From an uncultured Bacilli bacterium (GTDB lineage: Bacteria > Bacillota_I > Bacilli_A > RF39 > UBA660), in NCBI GenBank assembly GCA_947623645.1, contig CANQHK010000023.1, positions 1 through 12,398 of the forward strand: a stretch of DNA of 12,398 bases, read 5' to 3'. Below the pieces are notes generated by a model, which was given only the letters and a program-made list of their open reading frames with translations, was not told the origin of the DNA and ran no database searches. Positions 1 through 6,298 of this stretch are shown one piece after another. Numbering within the stretch: the stretch's first letter is position 1; each line of letters opens with the position of its first letter. Position numbers and translations under genes: made by a program.

Positions 1-365
1 TAACGGTTGTAACCCTAAATGATGGCAATGAATACGATACTCACGAAAATTTATATGAATATGGTTTTAAAAATTATAAGTTGTATACCATTTTAGATAA
101 AAATAAATTTAAAATCGATGAAGGATTCTTTAAAGGAAAAGCCTACATTGAAAATTCTTTCCAATATCCATTAACAGAAAGTGAAAAAGAAGATGTTCGG
201 ATTTTAATTAAACTACAAAATAAAACTTCTTTTAGAGAAGGAGAAAAAATAGGGGATGTATCTGTTTTACTGGGCGAAGAAGAACTTTATAAGCAAAATG
301 TTTATGCCCATGAACAAGCAAAAAAAGAAAGCCTTTGGGATAAGATTCGAGGTCTTTTCACATGA
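1..365 (+). CDS. dacB: D-alanyl-D-alanine carboxypeptidase (peptidase S11), C-terminal part only
   Basis: This is the 3' end of a gene that begins before the window; the reading frame is open from base 3 to the TGA at 363-365. The visible 120 residues start with a stretch reading TVVTLNDGNEYDTHENLYEYGF, split here into its key elements: a VVTLND strand, then HENLYEYGF and NYKLY. This is typical of the end of the S11 penicillin-binding catalytic domain, and a PBP5_C-like beta domain follows. The last residues (around WDKIRGLF) look like the amphipathic helix that holds these enzymes to the outer face of the membrane. The catalytic SxxK, SxN and KTG motifs lie outside the window. The family removes the terminal D-Ala from peptidoglycan pentapeptides. 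The stop overlaps the spmA start (ATGA), and the order dacB-spmA-spmB-rluB matches B. subtilis, which favours the sporulation enzyme PBP5* (dacB). Many genomes label such genes dacF. The TTG at 81 is internal, not a start. Confidence 0.88.
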   Translation, partial: TVVTLNDGNEYDTHENLYEYGFKNYKLYTILDKNKFKIDEGFFKGKAYIENSFQYPLTESEKEDVRILIKLQNKTSFREGEKIGDVSVLLGEEELYKQNVYAHEQAKKESLWDKIRGLFT

Positions 366-952
366 TGAATAAAATTTGGGCATCTTTTATAATCGTTGGA
401 ATTGTTTATGGAATAATAAGTGGAAGATGTGATTTAATTAATGAAGAAATTGTTGCATCTGGAAAAAGTACCTTAGATGTTTTTATCGTGAGTTTTCCCC
501 TTATGGTTTTATGGAGTGGAATCATGCAAATTGCGAAAGATGCTGGACTTTTAGATCTCCTCGCCAAAAAGATGCGACCCCTCTTTAAAATCATTTTTCC
601 AGAATTAGACGAAAATGATGAAGCTCTTTCTTATATTGCAAGTAACTTAACAATTAATATGTTAGGAATTCATAATGCTTCTACTCCCTTTGGATTAAAA
701 GCTATGCAATGTCTGCAAGAAAAAAATAAGAACAAAGATACAGCAACGAGAAGTATGATTACTTTCCTCGTTTTAAATACGAGCGGTGTAACGTTGATTG
801 CAACCGATATCTTAGCCATTCGCATGATGTACAATAGTGCAAATCCAACCGAACTGCTTTTTCCAACCCTTCTTGCCACCATTACCAATACTTGCCTTGC
901 TCTTTTAATGGACCGTTTTCTTTACAAAAGGAGTAAAAAACATGAAAATTAG
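362..952 (+). CDS. spmA: Spore maturation protein A (nucleoside-recognition/Gate domain membrane protein)
   Basis: A 196-residue polytopic membrane protein. The conserved core is visible: NLTINMLGIHNASTPFGLKA at about residues 94-115, which is the SpmA/Gate-domain signature, followed by LNTSGVTLIATDILAIR. SpmA and SpmB together are needed in B. subtilis for dehydration of the spore core and heat resistance, in the forespore-maturation phase. Length is normal for the family. The start ATG at 362 overlaps the carboxypeptidase stop as ATGA; a second ATG follows immediately at 365, so the true start could be one codon later. The gene ends inside spmB (11-base overlap), which implies translational coupling of all three genes. 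No promoter is seen between them. In B. subtilis this operon is under the mother-cell factor sigma-E; its promoter would lie upstream of the window. Confidence 0.93.
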   Translation: MMNKIWASFIIVGIVYGIISGRCDLINEEIVASGKSTLDVFIVSFPLMVLWSGIMQIAKDAGLLDLLAKKMRPLFKIIFPELDENDEALSYIASNLTINMLGIHNASTPFGLKAMQCLQEKNKNKDTATRSMITFLVLNTSGVTLIATDILAIRMMYNSANPTELLFPTLLATITNTCLALLMDRFLYKRSKKHEN

Positions 953-1457
953 CAATTTTTTTATCCCCCTTTTAGTTCTTTTTATTTTACTTTACGCTCT
1001 TTTTAAAAAAGTCAATGTCTATGATAGTTTTGTAAAAGGAGCAAAAGAAGGTTTAGGAATGTCCATAAGCATTTTTCCTTTTTTAATGGCCATGATTTTT
1101 GGTGTCAATATTTTATTAAAAAGTGGAATTGTAAACGATATCTTTACCCCTCTAAAACCTTTTCTTTTAAAATTTTCTATTCCCGTTGAAGTCCTTCCTT
1201 TAGCATTAACAAGACCAATTTCAGGAAATGCTAGTTTCGTTGTCATGATTGATTTAATCAAAAAATTTGGAGTGGATTCGACCATCGGACGAATTGCTTC
1301 CATCATGCAAGGTGCAACGGATACGACGATTTACGTTTTATCGCTATATTTTGGAAGTGTAGGAATTACCAAAACGCGCTATGCCCTAAAAGCAGGTCTT
1401 TTTGCAGATTTCATAACATTTGTCATGTCTCTTCTTTTAGTATCCATTTTCTTTTAA
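942..1457 (+). CDS. spmB: Spore maturation protein B
   Basis: A 171-residue membrane protein of the same Gate/nucleoside-recognition superfamily as its upstream partner. Features seen are an N-terminal hydrophobic helix, the segment LALTRPISGNASFVVMIDLI at about residues 86-105 (the SpmB 'RPxSGxA' signature), and MQGATDTTIYVLSLYFGSVG further on, also diagnostic. Length is usual for SpmB. It begins 11 bases before the end of spmA and has no good independent Shine-Dalgarno beyond an AAAAGGAG inside the spmA tail (about 927-933), so it is very probably translated together with spmA. In B. subtilis SpmA and SpmB act as a pair in spore core dehydration. A separate vegetative promoter starts directly behind it, so the sporulation unit appears to end here, although no strong terminator hairpin is visible. 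Confidence 0.93.
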   Translation: MKISNFFIPLLVLFILLYALFKKVNVYDSFVKGAKEGLGMSISIFPFLMAMIFGVNILLKSGIVNDIFTPLKPFLLKFSIPVEVLPLALTRPISGNASFVVMIDLIKKFGVDSTIGRIASIMQGATDTTIYVLSLYFGSVGITKTRYALKAGLFADFITFVMSLLLVSIFF

Positions 1458-1464
1458 GAAAACA

Positions 1465-1493
1465 TTGTAAAATTGCAAATATTTTTGTATACT
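1465..1493 (+). promoter_or_regulatory. Promoter of rluB-yutD
   Basis: TTGTAA at 1465-1470 and TATACT at 1488-1493 are separated by 17 bases, and TG lies directly before the -10. Transcription would begin near 1500, just before the ribosome binding site GAAGGTGG (1501-1508). It sits in the short gap after spmB and would make rluB expression independent of sporulation. Confidence 0.6.
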
Positions 1494-1512
1494 TTTAGAA
1501 GAAGGTGGTATT

Positions 1513-2241
1513 ATGGAACGTTTACAAAAAGTAATCGCTGAAGCAGGAGTTGCCTCTCGTAGAAAAGCCGAAGAATTAATATTAGAAGGAAGAGTACAAG
1601 TAAATGGAAAAGAGGTAAAAGAACTTGGAGTAAAAGTTGGAGGAAGCGATATCGTAACGGTCGATGGGAAACAAATTACAAGAGAAGAAAAAGAGTATTA
1701 TCTTCTTTATAAACCCAGAGGAGTTGTTAGTACAAGCCATGATGAGAGATACCGAAAAACCGTTGTTGACCTCATCGAAACAAATGCTAGAATTTATCCC
1801 GTCGGACGTCTTGACTATGACACGACAGGACTTCTTCTGTTAACCAACGATGGTAAGTTTTCCCAAATGTTAACGCACCCTAAAAATGAAATCGACAAAG
1901 TCTATATTGCAAAAATTCGAGGAATCATCGATGGAAAAGCTATCCATGCTTTAGAAGATGGAGTAGAAATCGATGGGATAAAGACCGCTAAAGCCAAAGT
2001 AAAACTTCGAAAAAAAGATCTCCAAACAAACACTTCCATCGTCGAAATTACGATTCATGAAGGAAAGAATCATCAAGTAAAGAAAATGTTTGAATCCGTT
2101 GGATACGAAGTGTTAAAACTAAAAAGAGAAAGAGTAGGCTTTTTAACTTTAGAAAATTTACAATCCGGGGAGTATCGAAAGTTATCCCCAAAAGAAGTGA
2201 AAAAACTTTATGATTTAGCCACTTTAAAAAAGACAAAATAG
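1513..2241 (+). CDS. rluB: 23S rRNA pseudouridine synthase RluB family
   Basis: A 242-residue protein with an N-terminal S4 RNA-binding domain (about residues 1-60; RLQKVIAEAGVASRRKAEE is the typical opening) and a RsuA/RluB/E/F-type catalytic domain. The catalytic aspartate is D101 in the GRLDYDTTGLLLLTNDG motif; the other family motifs are LYKPRGVVST at about 65-74 and EGKNHQVKKMFESVG near residue 183. The family converts a uridine of 23S rRNA to pseudouridine; the RluB position (E. coli U2605, near the peptidyl-transferase centre) is expected from family and synteny. Length is normal. The start is supported by GAAGGTGG five bases upstream. In B. subtilis rluB also follows spmB. yutD follows after 15 bases, so the two form an operon. 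Confidence 0.93.
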   Translation: MERLQKVIAEAGVASRRKAEELILEGRVQVNGKEVKELGVKVGGSDIVTVDGKQITREEKEYYLLYKPRGVVSTSHDERYRKTVVDLIETNARIYPVGRLDYDTTGLLLLTNDGKFSQMLTHPKNEIDKVYIAKIRGIIDGKAIHALEDGVEIDGIKTAKAKVKLRKKDLQTNTSIVEITIHEGKNHQVKKMFESVGYEVLKLKRERVGFLTLENLQSGEYRKLSPKEVKKLYDLATLKKTK

Positions 2242-2256
2242 AAAGCAGGGAAAAAA

Positions 2257-2544
2257 ATGAAAAATCATGTAATACAAGTAGAAAATAGAGAATACGAATT
2301 AGAAAGAAATTATCGAGATGCTTTTCGAGAAGATGAATTCAAAGAAAAAGTAACGGACTATTTTGATGATTTCGATTATATTTTTGGAGATTATTCTTGT
2401 GATGCCTTAAGACTCAAAGGTTTTTACGATAAAAACAATAAAAACGTGAAAAAAATTAACTCCATCGAAAGATTAGAGGATTATATAAAAGACTATTGTT
2501 CTTATGAATGTCGTTATTTTTTATTAAAAAAAATAAAAAAATAG
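2257..2544 (+). CDS. yutD: YutD family protein (DUF1027), function unknown
   Basis: A 95-residue soluble, highly charged protein. I recognise it by the family pattern: an N-terminal strand ending in YELERNYRDAFREDEF, then the signature GDYSCDALRLKGFY (about residues 45-58; family form GDxxxxxLRLKGFY), and a C-terminal YCSYECRYFLLKK. YutD-family proteins are common in Bacilli and have no firmly assigned biochemical role that I know of. The gene starts 15 bases after the rluB stop with AGGG (2247-2250) at six bases' distance, so it is the second gene of the rluB operon. In B. subtilis yutD is not beside rluB, so this linkage is lineage-specific. The three cysteines (residues 49, 86 and 90) could be structural, but no clear metal site is visible. 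Confidence 0.82.
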   Translation: MKNHVIQVENREYELERNYRDAFREDEFKEKVTDYFDDFDYIFGDYSCDALRLKGFYDKNNKNVKKINSIERLEDYIKDYCSYECRYFLLKKIKK

Positions 2545-2554
2545 AAGAAAGATG

Positions 2555-2582
2555 TTGAATTCTTCAAAATTTGTGGTACAAT
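2555..2582 (+). promoter_or_regulatory. Promoter of the DUF1292 / coiled-coil operon
   Basis: TTGAAT at 2555-2560 and TACAAT at 2577-2582 have a 16-base spacer, with an extended -10 TGTGG directly before the -10. Transcription would start near 2589, followed by a strong AAAGGAGG ribosome binding site at 2596-2603. Confidence 0.75.
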
Positions 2583-2611
2583 ATAAATAAAGATAAAAGG
2601 AGGATAAACTT

Positions 2612-2875
2612 ATGGAGAAGAAAGTGATGTCAATAATATTAGAGGATGGAACAGTAGATCAAGTAGAAATATTGTTATCTTTTGAATTCAACGATAATAA
2701 AAAAGAATATGTTGTATATACAAAAAATGAAACGGATGAAAATGGCAATATTACGATTTATATTTCTTCTGTAACTCGAGATGGAGATACCCCAAAACTT
2801 GGTGGAGTAGAAAGTGAAGAAGAATGGAATCGAATTAAGAATGTATTAAGAGAGTTGTCGAAAAACGAAAATTAG
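2612..2875 (+). CDS. DUF1292 (YrzB-like) small acidic protein
   Basis: An 87-residue acidic protein. The fold pattern of DUF1292 is visible: an opening strand IILEDGTVDQVEILLSFEF, then KKEYVVYTKNETDENG, a strand NITIYISSV, and the closing helix ESEEEWNRIKNVLREL, which corresponds to the family's 'EEEWekv' end. Members are widespread in Firmicutes and uncharacterised; they are often small proteins beside RNase or DNA-repair genes. Here it is the first gene of a two-gene unit with its own promoter, followed after only 18 bases by a long coiled-coil protein. Ribosome binding site AAAGGAGG lies eight bases before the ATG, close to ideal, so high translation is likely. Confidence 0.8.
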   Translation: MEKKVMSIILEDGTVDQVEILLSFEFNDNKKEYVVYTKNETDENGNITIYISSVTRDGDTPKLGGVESEEEWNRIKNVLRELSKNEN

Positions 2876-2893
2876 GAGAGGAGATTGCTACCA

Positions 2894-4258
2894 ATGAACA
2901 ATATTTTAAATGAAATTACTTATAGTGATGAACGTTTTAGTATGGAAAAAACCATTCTAGAAGATAATCCAGCAAAATTAAAATTACGTTCTAGAACTTA
3001 TGATGGAATCCAAAGAAATCTGCAAAAGAGAAAAACTCCCGAAATAAATCGCGAATTTAGTATTCCAAATGCTTATATGGCAATGGAAGTTCCAACGGGA
3101 ACAGAGGGAAGCGGAAATGGTGGATTTCAAGTTCTTCCAAATACTACTTTAGAAGGAAAACAAGCAAACGTTATCGATACTTCTAAATTGAAACGTTTAA
3201 AAGTAGCAGAAGGACAAAAGGATATTTTGAAAAGTAAAGGAAACAGTGCAAGTGTAGAAGCATCACAGGCAAGCGTTCCTACTCCAACAACTGTAGTACA
3301 AGAACAAGTACAACAACCAGCAATTCCAACTCCAGAAGTAAATTCAGTACCTCCCGTTGCACCAACACCAACGGTTACACCACAAGAGCAGCAGACCGTT
3401 GTTACACCTCAACCAGCTCCAGCAGCACCCGTTGCGCCAATGCCTACTCCAGATTTATCTAGTGTCGCACCTGCAACAACAGAAGTCGTAGCAAATCCAC
3501 AACCTCAAGAGGCAGTACCTGATGAAGCAGATGTGTTTGCTCAAAGTGAAGCTTTTAAAAAATATCAAGAAACAACACAAGGTTATATAAAAATGAATGA
3601 AGAAATTCAAGGAGCAAAAGATCAACTAGAAAAAGAGAAAAAAGTACTACAAGATAAACAAACAGAATGTGAAAATATTGCTAGTGAGATTAAAGAAAAA
3701 GAAAATACGATTGAAGGTCAAGTTGCAGCAATTGGAGAACATGAAACAGAAACAGCAGCTTTAAGAGATAAAATTGCAGAATTAGAAGAGAAAATTAAAG
3801 AAAGAAGTAAAGAAGTTCAAACAGCAATTGATAAGCTTTCTCTAAAGAAAGATGAAATCGTAAAACAAACCTCTCAAGTATCAGAAGAACAACAAGTATA
3901 TCAAAAGAAGATCGAAGAGAGAAAAGGAAAAATTATTGAATTAGATGAAAAAATTAAAGAATATAAAGAAAAAGAAGCAAAAGCTTTAGAAGAAAGAAAC
4001 AAAACTCAATCAGAATATGAACAAAAATTAAAACAATTTGAATCGAGTGAAATTCCAGAAGAAATTCAAAAACAAGCAAATGAAGTTATGGAATCTCAAG
4101 AAGTAGTACAAGAGAAAGAAGAAACACCAGAAGTAGAAACAGAAAATGAAGAAGAGTCAAAACGAGAAATCGTTAGTATACCAGACGATCAAGAAATAGA
4201 ATCTTCCCAAGAACAAGAAGGTCCTACGATGGTTAAAACTCTTGGACACGTAGCATAA
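2894..4258 (+). CDS. Unrecognised proline-rich, coiled-coil protein
   Basis: I do not recognise this 454-residue protein. It has four parts (residue numbers from the ATG at 2894): a basic, polar head of about 1-115 that looks like a short folded or binding segment; a low-complexity linker of about 120-212 rich in Pro, Thr, Val, Ala and Gln; a charged heptad-like coiled coil of about 220-385, almost all Glu, Lys, Gln, Ile and Leu; and an acidic tail rich in Glu and Ser ending in GPTMVKTLGHVA. There is no signal peptide, membrane helix or sorting motif, so it is probably cytoplasmic. I chose ATG 2894 because the purine-rich AGGAGAGGAG (about 2874-2883) lies ten bases ahead; the TTG at 2885 would overlap that site. 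The gene is co-transcribed with the DUF1292 gene and closed by a bidirectional terminator. A structural, scaffold or cell-division role is possible, but nothing in the sequence proves it. Confidence 0.75.
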   Translation: MNNILNEITYSDERFSMEKTILEDNPAKLKLRSRTYDGIQRNLQKRKTPEINREFSIPNAYMAMEVPTGTEGSGNGGFQVLPNTTLEGKQANVIDTSKLKRLKVAEGQKDILKSKGNSASVEASQASVPTPTTVVQEQVQQPAIPTPEVNSVPPVAPTPTVTPQEQQTVVTPQPAPAAPVAPMPTPDLSSVAPATTEVVANPQPQEAVPDEADVFAQSEAFKKYQETTQGYIKMNEEIQGAKDQLEKEKKVLQDKQTECENIASEIKEKENTIEGQVAAIGEHETETAALRDKIAELEEKIKERSKEVQTAIDKLSLKKDEIVKQTSQVSEEQQVYQKKIEERKGKIIELDEKIKEYKEKEAKALEERNKTQSEYEQKLKQFESSEIPEEIQKQANEVMESQEVVQEKEETPEVETENEEESKREIVSIPDDQEIESSQEQEGPTMVKTLGHVA

Positions 4259-4262
4259 ATAA

Positions 4263-4294
4263 AAAAATCAAGTATGAAAAATTACTTGATTTTT
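4263..4294. terminator. Bidirectional intrinsic terminator between convergent genes
   Basis: A perfect 12-bp inverted repeat, AAAAATCAAGTA (4263-4274) and TACTTGATTTTT (4283-4294), with an eight-base loop. It has A-runs on the left and T-runs on the right, so it can end transcription from both sides. It overlaps the last two bases of the metallophosphoesterase stop codon. Confidence 0.85.
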
Positions 4295-5231
4295 ATTTGG
4301 AACGAACGAGGCGATACAGGTTGATTGTTGGTGGAGCAAATAACCGAAATGGATAGATGCTTGTTCCAATACCACCATTAATATATAAAGATGTATTTTG
4401 AACTTGATAAAAAGAATCATGATAAGTTTTGGCCCCTTCTACAGTAAAAGCTTCACAAAGATAAGGAATATGAATTTGATGATGATGAGAATGTCCTGCA
4501 AGGGCTAAAGAAATAGAAGAATGATCCATTTCTAAAAGATTATCGGGTTCATGAAGAAGTAAAATCGTATAAAGGCCATTTTCTATATTGGACATAGCTT
4601 CTTCTTTTTGAAAATCATTTTCTAAAGAACTGCCGGTACCAAGAAACTGTATTTTTTCATATTCATTGGCATAAATAACATCACTTTTATTATTTAAAGA
4701 GGTAAATTCCGCATTTTGTAGAATAATATCTACTTGATCTGTAAAATAATCGTGGTTTCCTTTAATATAATATTTTGCAATTGTTGCATCCATTTTTTTG
4801 AATTGTTCCATTAAAAAGTCATAATCTTCTTTCTGATAAGAAATCGTATGATCCAATAAATCTCCCGTAAAAACTAAAACATCAGGTTTCAAAGCATTAA
4901 TTTTATGAACAATTTTTTTAAGATCCTCTTCCTCTGTAGACATTCTATAATGTAAATCAGAAAAATGTACAACCTTAAGTCCAGAAAAGCCTTCCGGAAT
5001 ATTAGTATCCTCAATCTTTATCTCTTTAACAAAAAGCATTTTCGTTTCAATAAAACGCATATAATAAATTCCAATAAAAGCGATGATGATGAATAAAAAC
5101 AAAATTTTTAAGAAGAAATGAGATTTTTTCTTTTCTTTCCCTTCTTTTTTTTCTTTCTTTTTCTCGCCTTCCTCTATTGGGGTTTTTCTTTCTTTTTCCT
5201 CTATATTTTTTTCTTGTCTTCTTTTTTTCAT
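4293..5231 (-). CDS. Membrane-anchored metallophosphoesterase (YkuE/YaeI type)
   Basis: A 312-residue protein. Residues 1-36 are almost entirely Lys, Glu and Arg; one membrane helix follows at about 38-58 (FFLKILFLFIIIAFIGIYY), placing the catalytic domain outside the cell. The calcineurin-like metal motifs are all present: SDLH (D92, H94), TGDLLDH (D124), KGNHDYF (N159, H160), LLLHEPD (H227) and AGHSHHH (H247, H249). Family members bind two divalent metals and hydrolyse phosphoesters; YaeI/LpxH-like relatives act on membrane or cell-wall substrates, but the substrate cannot be read from the sequence. The start ATG overlaps the TGA of the upstream CPBP gene (ATGA), so the two are translationally coupled. 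The lysine/glutamate tail is unusual and is encoded by a long polypurine tract (5120-5228, minus strand). Confidence 0.88.
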   Translation of the reverse strand: MKKRRQEKNIEEKERKTPIEEGEKKKEKKEGKEKKKSHFFLKILFLFIIIAFIGIYYMRFIETKMLFVKEIKIEDTNIPEGFSGLKVVHFSDLHYRMSTEEEDLKKIVHKINALKPDVLVFTGDLLDHTISYQKEDYDFLMEQFKKMDATIAKYYIKGNHDYFTDQVDIILQNAEFTSLNNKSDVIYANEYEKIQFLGTGSSLENDFQKEEAMSNIENGLYTILLLHEPDNLLEMDHSSISLALAGHSHHHQIHIPYLCEAFTVEGAKTYHDSFYQVQNTSLYINGGIGTSIYPFRLFAPPTINLYRLVRSK

Positions 5232-6163
5232 AGCACAATCATCCCAACAAAAATAGAAAATAAAATAATCGAAGTATTATGTAGAAAATGCATCATCATC
5301 GAAGATAAAATATTATCGGTTTTAAAATACATATAAGAAAAAGCAATTCCCAAGGAAGCATAAGGAATAACATAAAGAAAATCAAAAAGTGATTGATAAG
5401 CAAAGATAACATGTAAAAATCCAAAGAGCAGACCACTGATTGGAATAAATAATTTAGGATTTGGGAAAATATTTCTTATCGCTTTTCGAAAAGTTAATTC
5501 TTCAACAATTGGAGCAATAATTCCCGCAGTTAATAACATAAGAAGAGGAGTAACATCAATCATATTTTGCACAGCATTTTCATTTCCTGCAACAGCAGAT
5601 GGAAAGAAAATTTGAATGAGGAGATTCGAGATAACCATTCCTAAGAATCCTAAAAACCAAATTTTAAAACATTGATCAAAAAAGGCTTGAAAATTTTTCT
5701 TACATTGAAGAAATCCTTTCTTTAAATCATCGTAGTACATAAGAATAAAAATAATAGCAATACAGACATCACTAAAAGCAGTAAGATAATTGTTGATTAA
5801 AGGAGTAACATTTTCTTCTTTAATATGAAAGAGTAAAATAGGAATATATTGAAAGATGTTACTAAAAAAGAAAAGAAAGAAAGTAATAGCAGATTTTGTT
5901 ACATGTTGAATCGAAATAGAACCTTCTGCTAAAAACTTTGCGACTAAAAAAGTAAAGATACTTCCAGCAAAAAGAAAAGGAAACGAAAAAGAAGAATGAC
6001 TTAAAAGAAGAACAATAACAGTTAAGAAAATACTTCCAATCGTCGTCATAAGTGCAACGAAAAAACTTTTTCTTTCAGAAAAAACAGTTTGCATCTTATA
6101 TAAATAATAACAAAGGATACTAATTCCTAAAATCATGGGTAGTAAAAAGTTTAAAAATTTCAT
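5228..6163 (-). CDS. CPBP family intramembrane metalloprotease
   Basis: A 311-residue, strongly hydrophobic protein with roughly eight membrane helices. The C-terminal half carries the CPBP (Abi/Rce1-like) active-site motifs: EELTFR (E221, E222, R226), FGFLH (F247, H251) and HFLHN (H292, N296). The N-terminal 180 residues are an extra helical region that I do not recognise. Members are membrane-embedded glutamate-type proteases related to the CAAX prenyl protease Rce1; bacterial examples act in bacteriocin immunity, peptide maturation or regulated signalling. No bacteriocin-like gene is nearby. The start is supported by GGGATGAGGA (minus strand) just upstream and by a promoter at 6194-6222. 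It is the first gene of an operon with the metallophosphoesterase. Confidence 0.85.
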   Translation of the reverse strand: MKFLNFLLPMILGISILCYYLYKMQTVFSERKSFFVALMTTIGSIFLTVIVLLLSHSSFSFPFLFAGSIFTFLVAKFLAEGSISIQHVTKSAITFFLFFFSNIFQYIPILLFHIKEENVTPLINNYLTAFSDVCIAIIFILMYYDDLKKGFLQCKKNFQAFFDQCFKIWFLGFLGMVISNLLIQIFFPSAVAGNENAVQNMIDVTPLLMLLTAGIIAPIVEELTFRKAIRNIFPNPKLFIPISGLLFGFLHVIFAYQSLFDFLYVIPYASLGIAFSYMYFKTDNILSSMMMHFLHNTSIILFSIFVGMIVL

Positions 6164-6193
6164 TCCTCATCCCTCATTTCATACTCTATTATC

Positions 6194-6222
6194 ATTATAC
6201 ATAAATTTATAAAATTTTACAA
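6194..6222 (-). promoter_or_regulatory. Promoter of the CPBP / metallophosphoesterase operon
   Basis: On the minus strand TTGTAA (6222-6217) and a perfect TATAAT (6199-6194) are 17 bases apart. Transcription would start near 6187, about 24 bases before the ATG. It is back-to-back with the dnaB promoter, so the two may influence each other. Confidence 0.7.
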
Positions 6223-6249
6223 TAAAACTTGCAACAAAAAAGAAGAATC

Positions 6250-6260
6250 TATGGTACAAT
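6250..6260 (+). promoter_or_regulatory. Extended -10 promoter of dnaB
   Basis: TATGG followed by TACAAT (6255-6260) forms an extended -10 element. No good -35 lies at the usual distance; the nearest match, TTGCAA (6229-6234), is 20 bases away. The promoter therefore probably depends on the extended -10. The leader before the start codon is about 30 bases. Confidence 0.55.
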
Positions 6261-6298
6261 AAAAATATGTAAAAAGCTCTTAAAAGAAGGTGAAAAGA

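Noticed and set aside
81..365. TTG at 81 as the start of a small independent gene
   Set aside because: The frame is open to the left edge and the upstream residues continue the carboxypeptidase pattern, so it is the end of a larger gene.
2885..2893. TTG 2885 as the start of the coiled-coil protein
   Set aside because: It is one or two bases from the purine-rich ribosome binding site, whereas ATG 2894 has proper spacing.
5118..5336. Plus-strand ORF rich in Phe and Leu
   Set aside because: It is the antisense of the Lys/Glu-rich tail of the metallophosphoesterase, and has no ribosome binding site or family resemblance.
6290..6298. GTG 6290 as the start of dnaB
   Set aside because: Its G is the last base of the AAGAAGG ribosome binding site used by ATG 6299.
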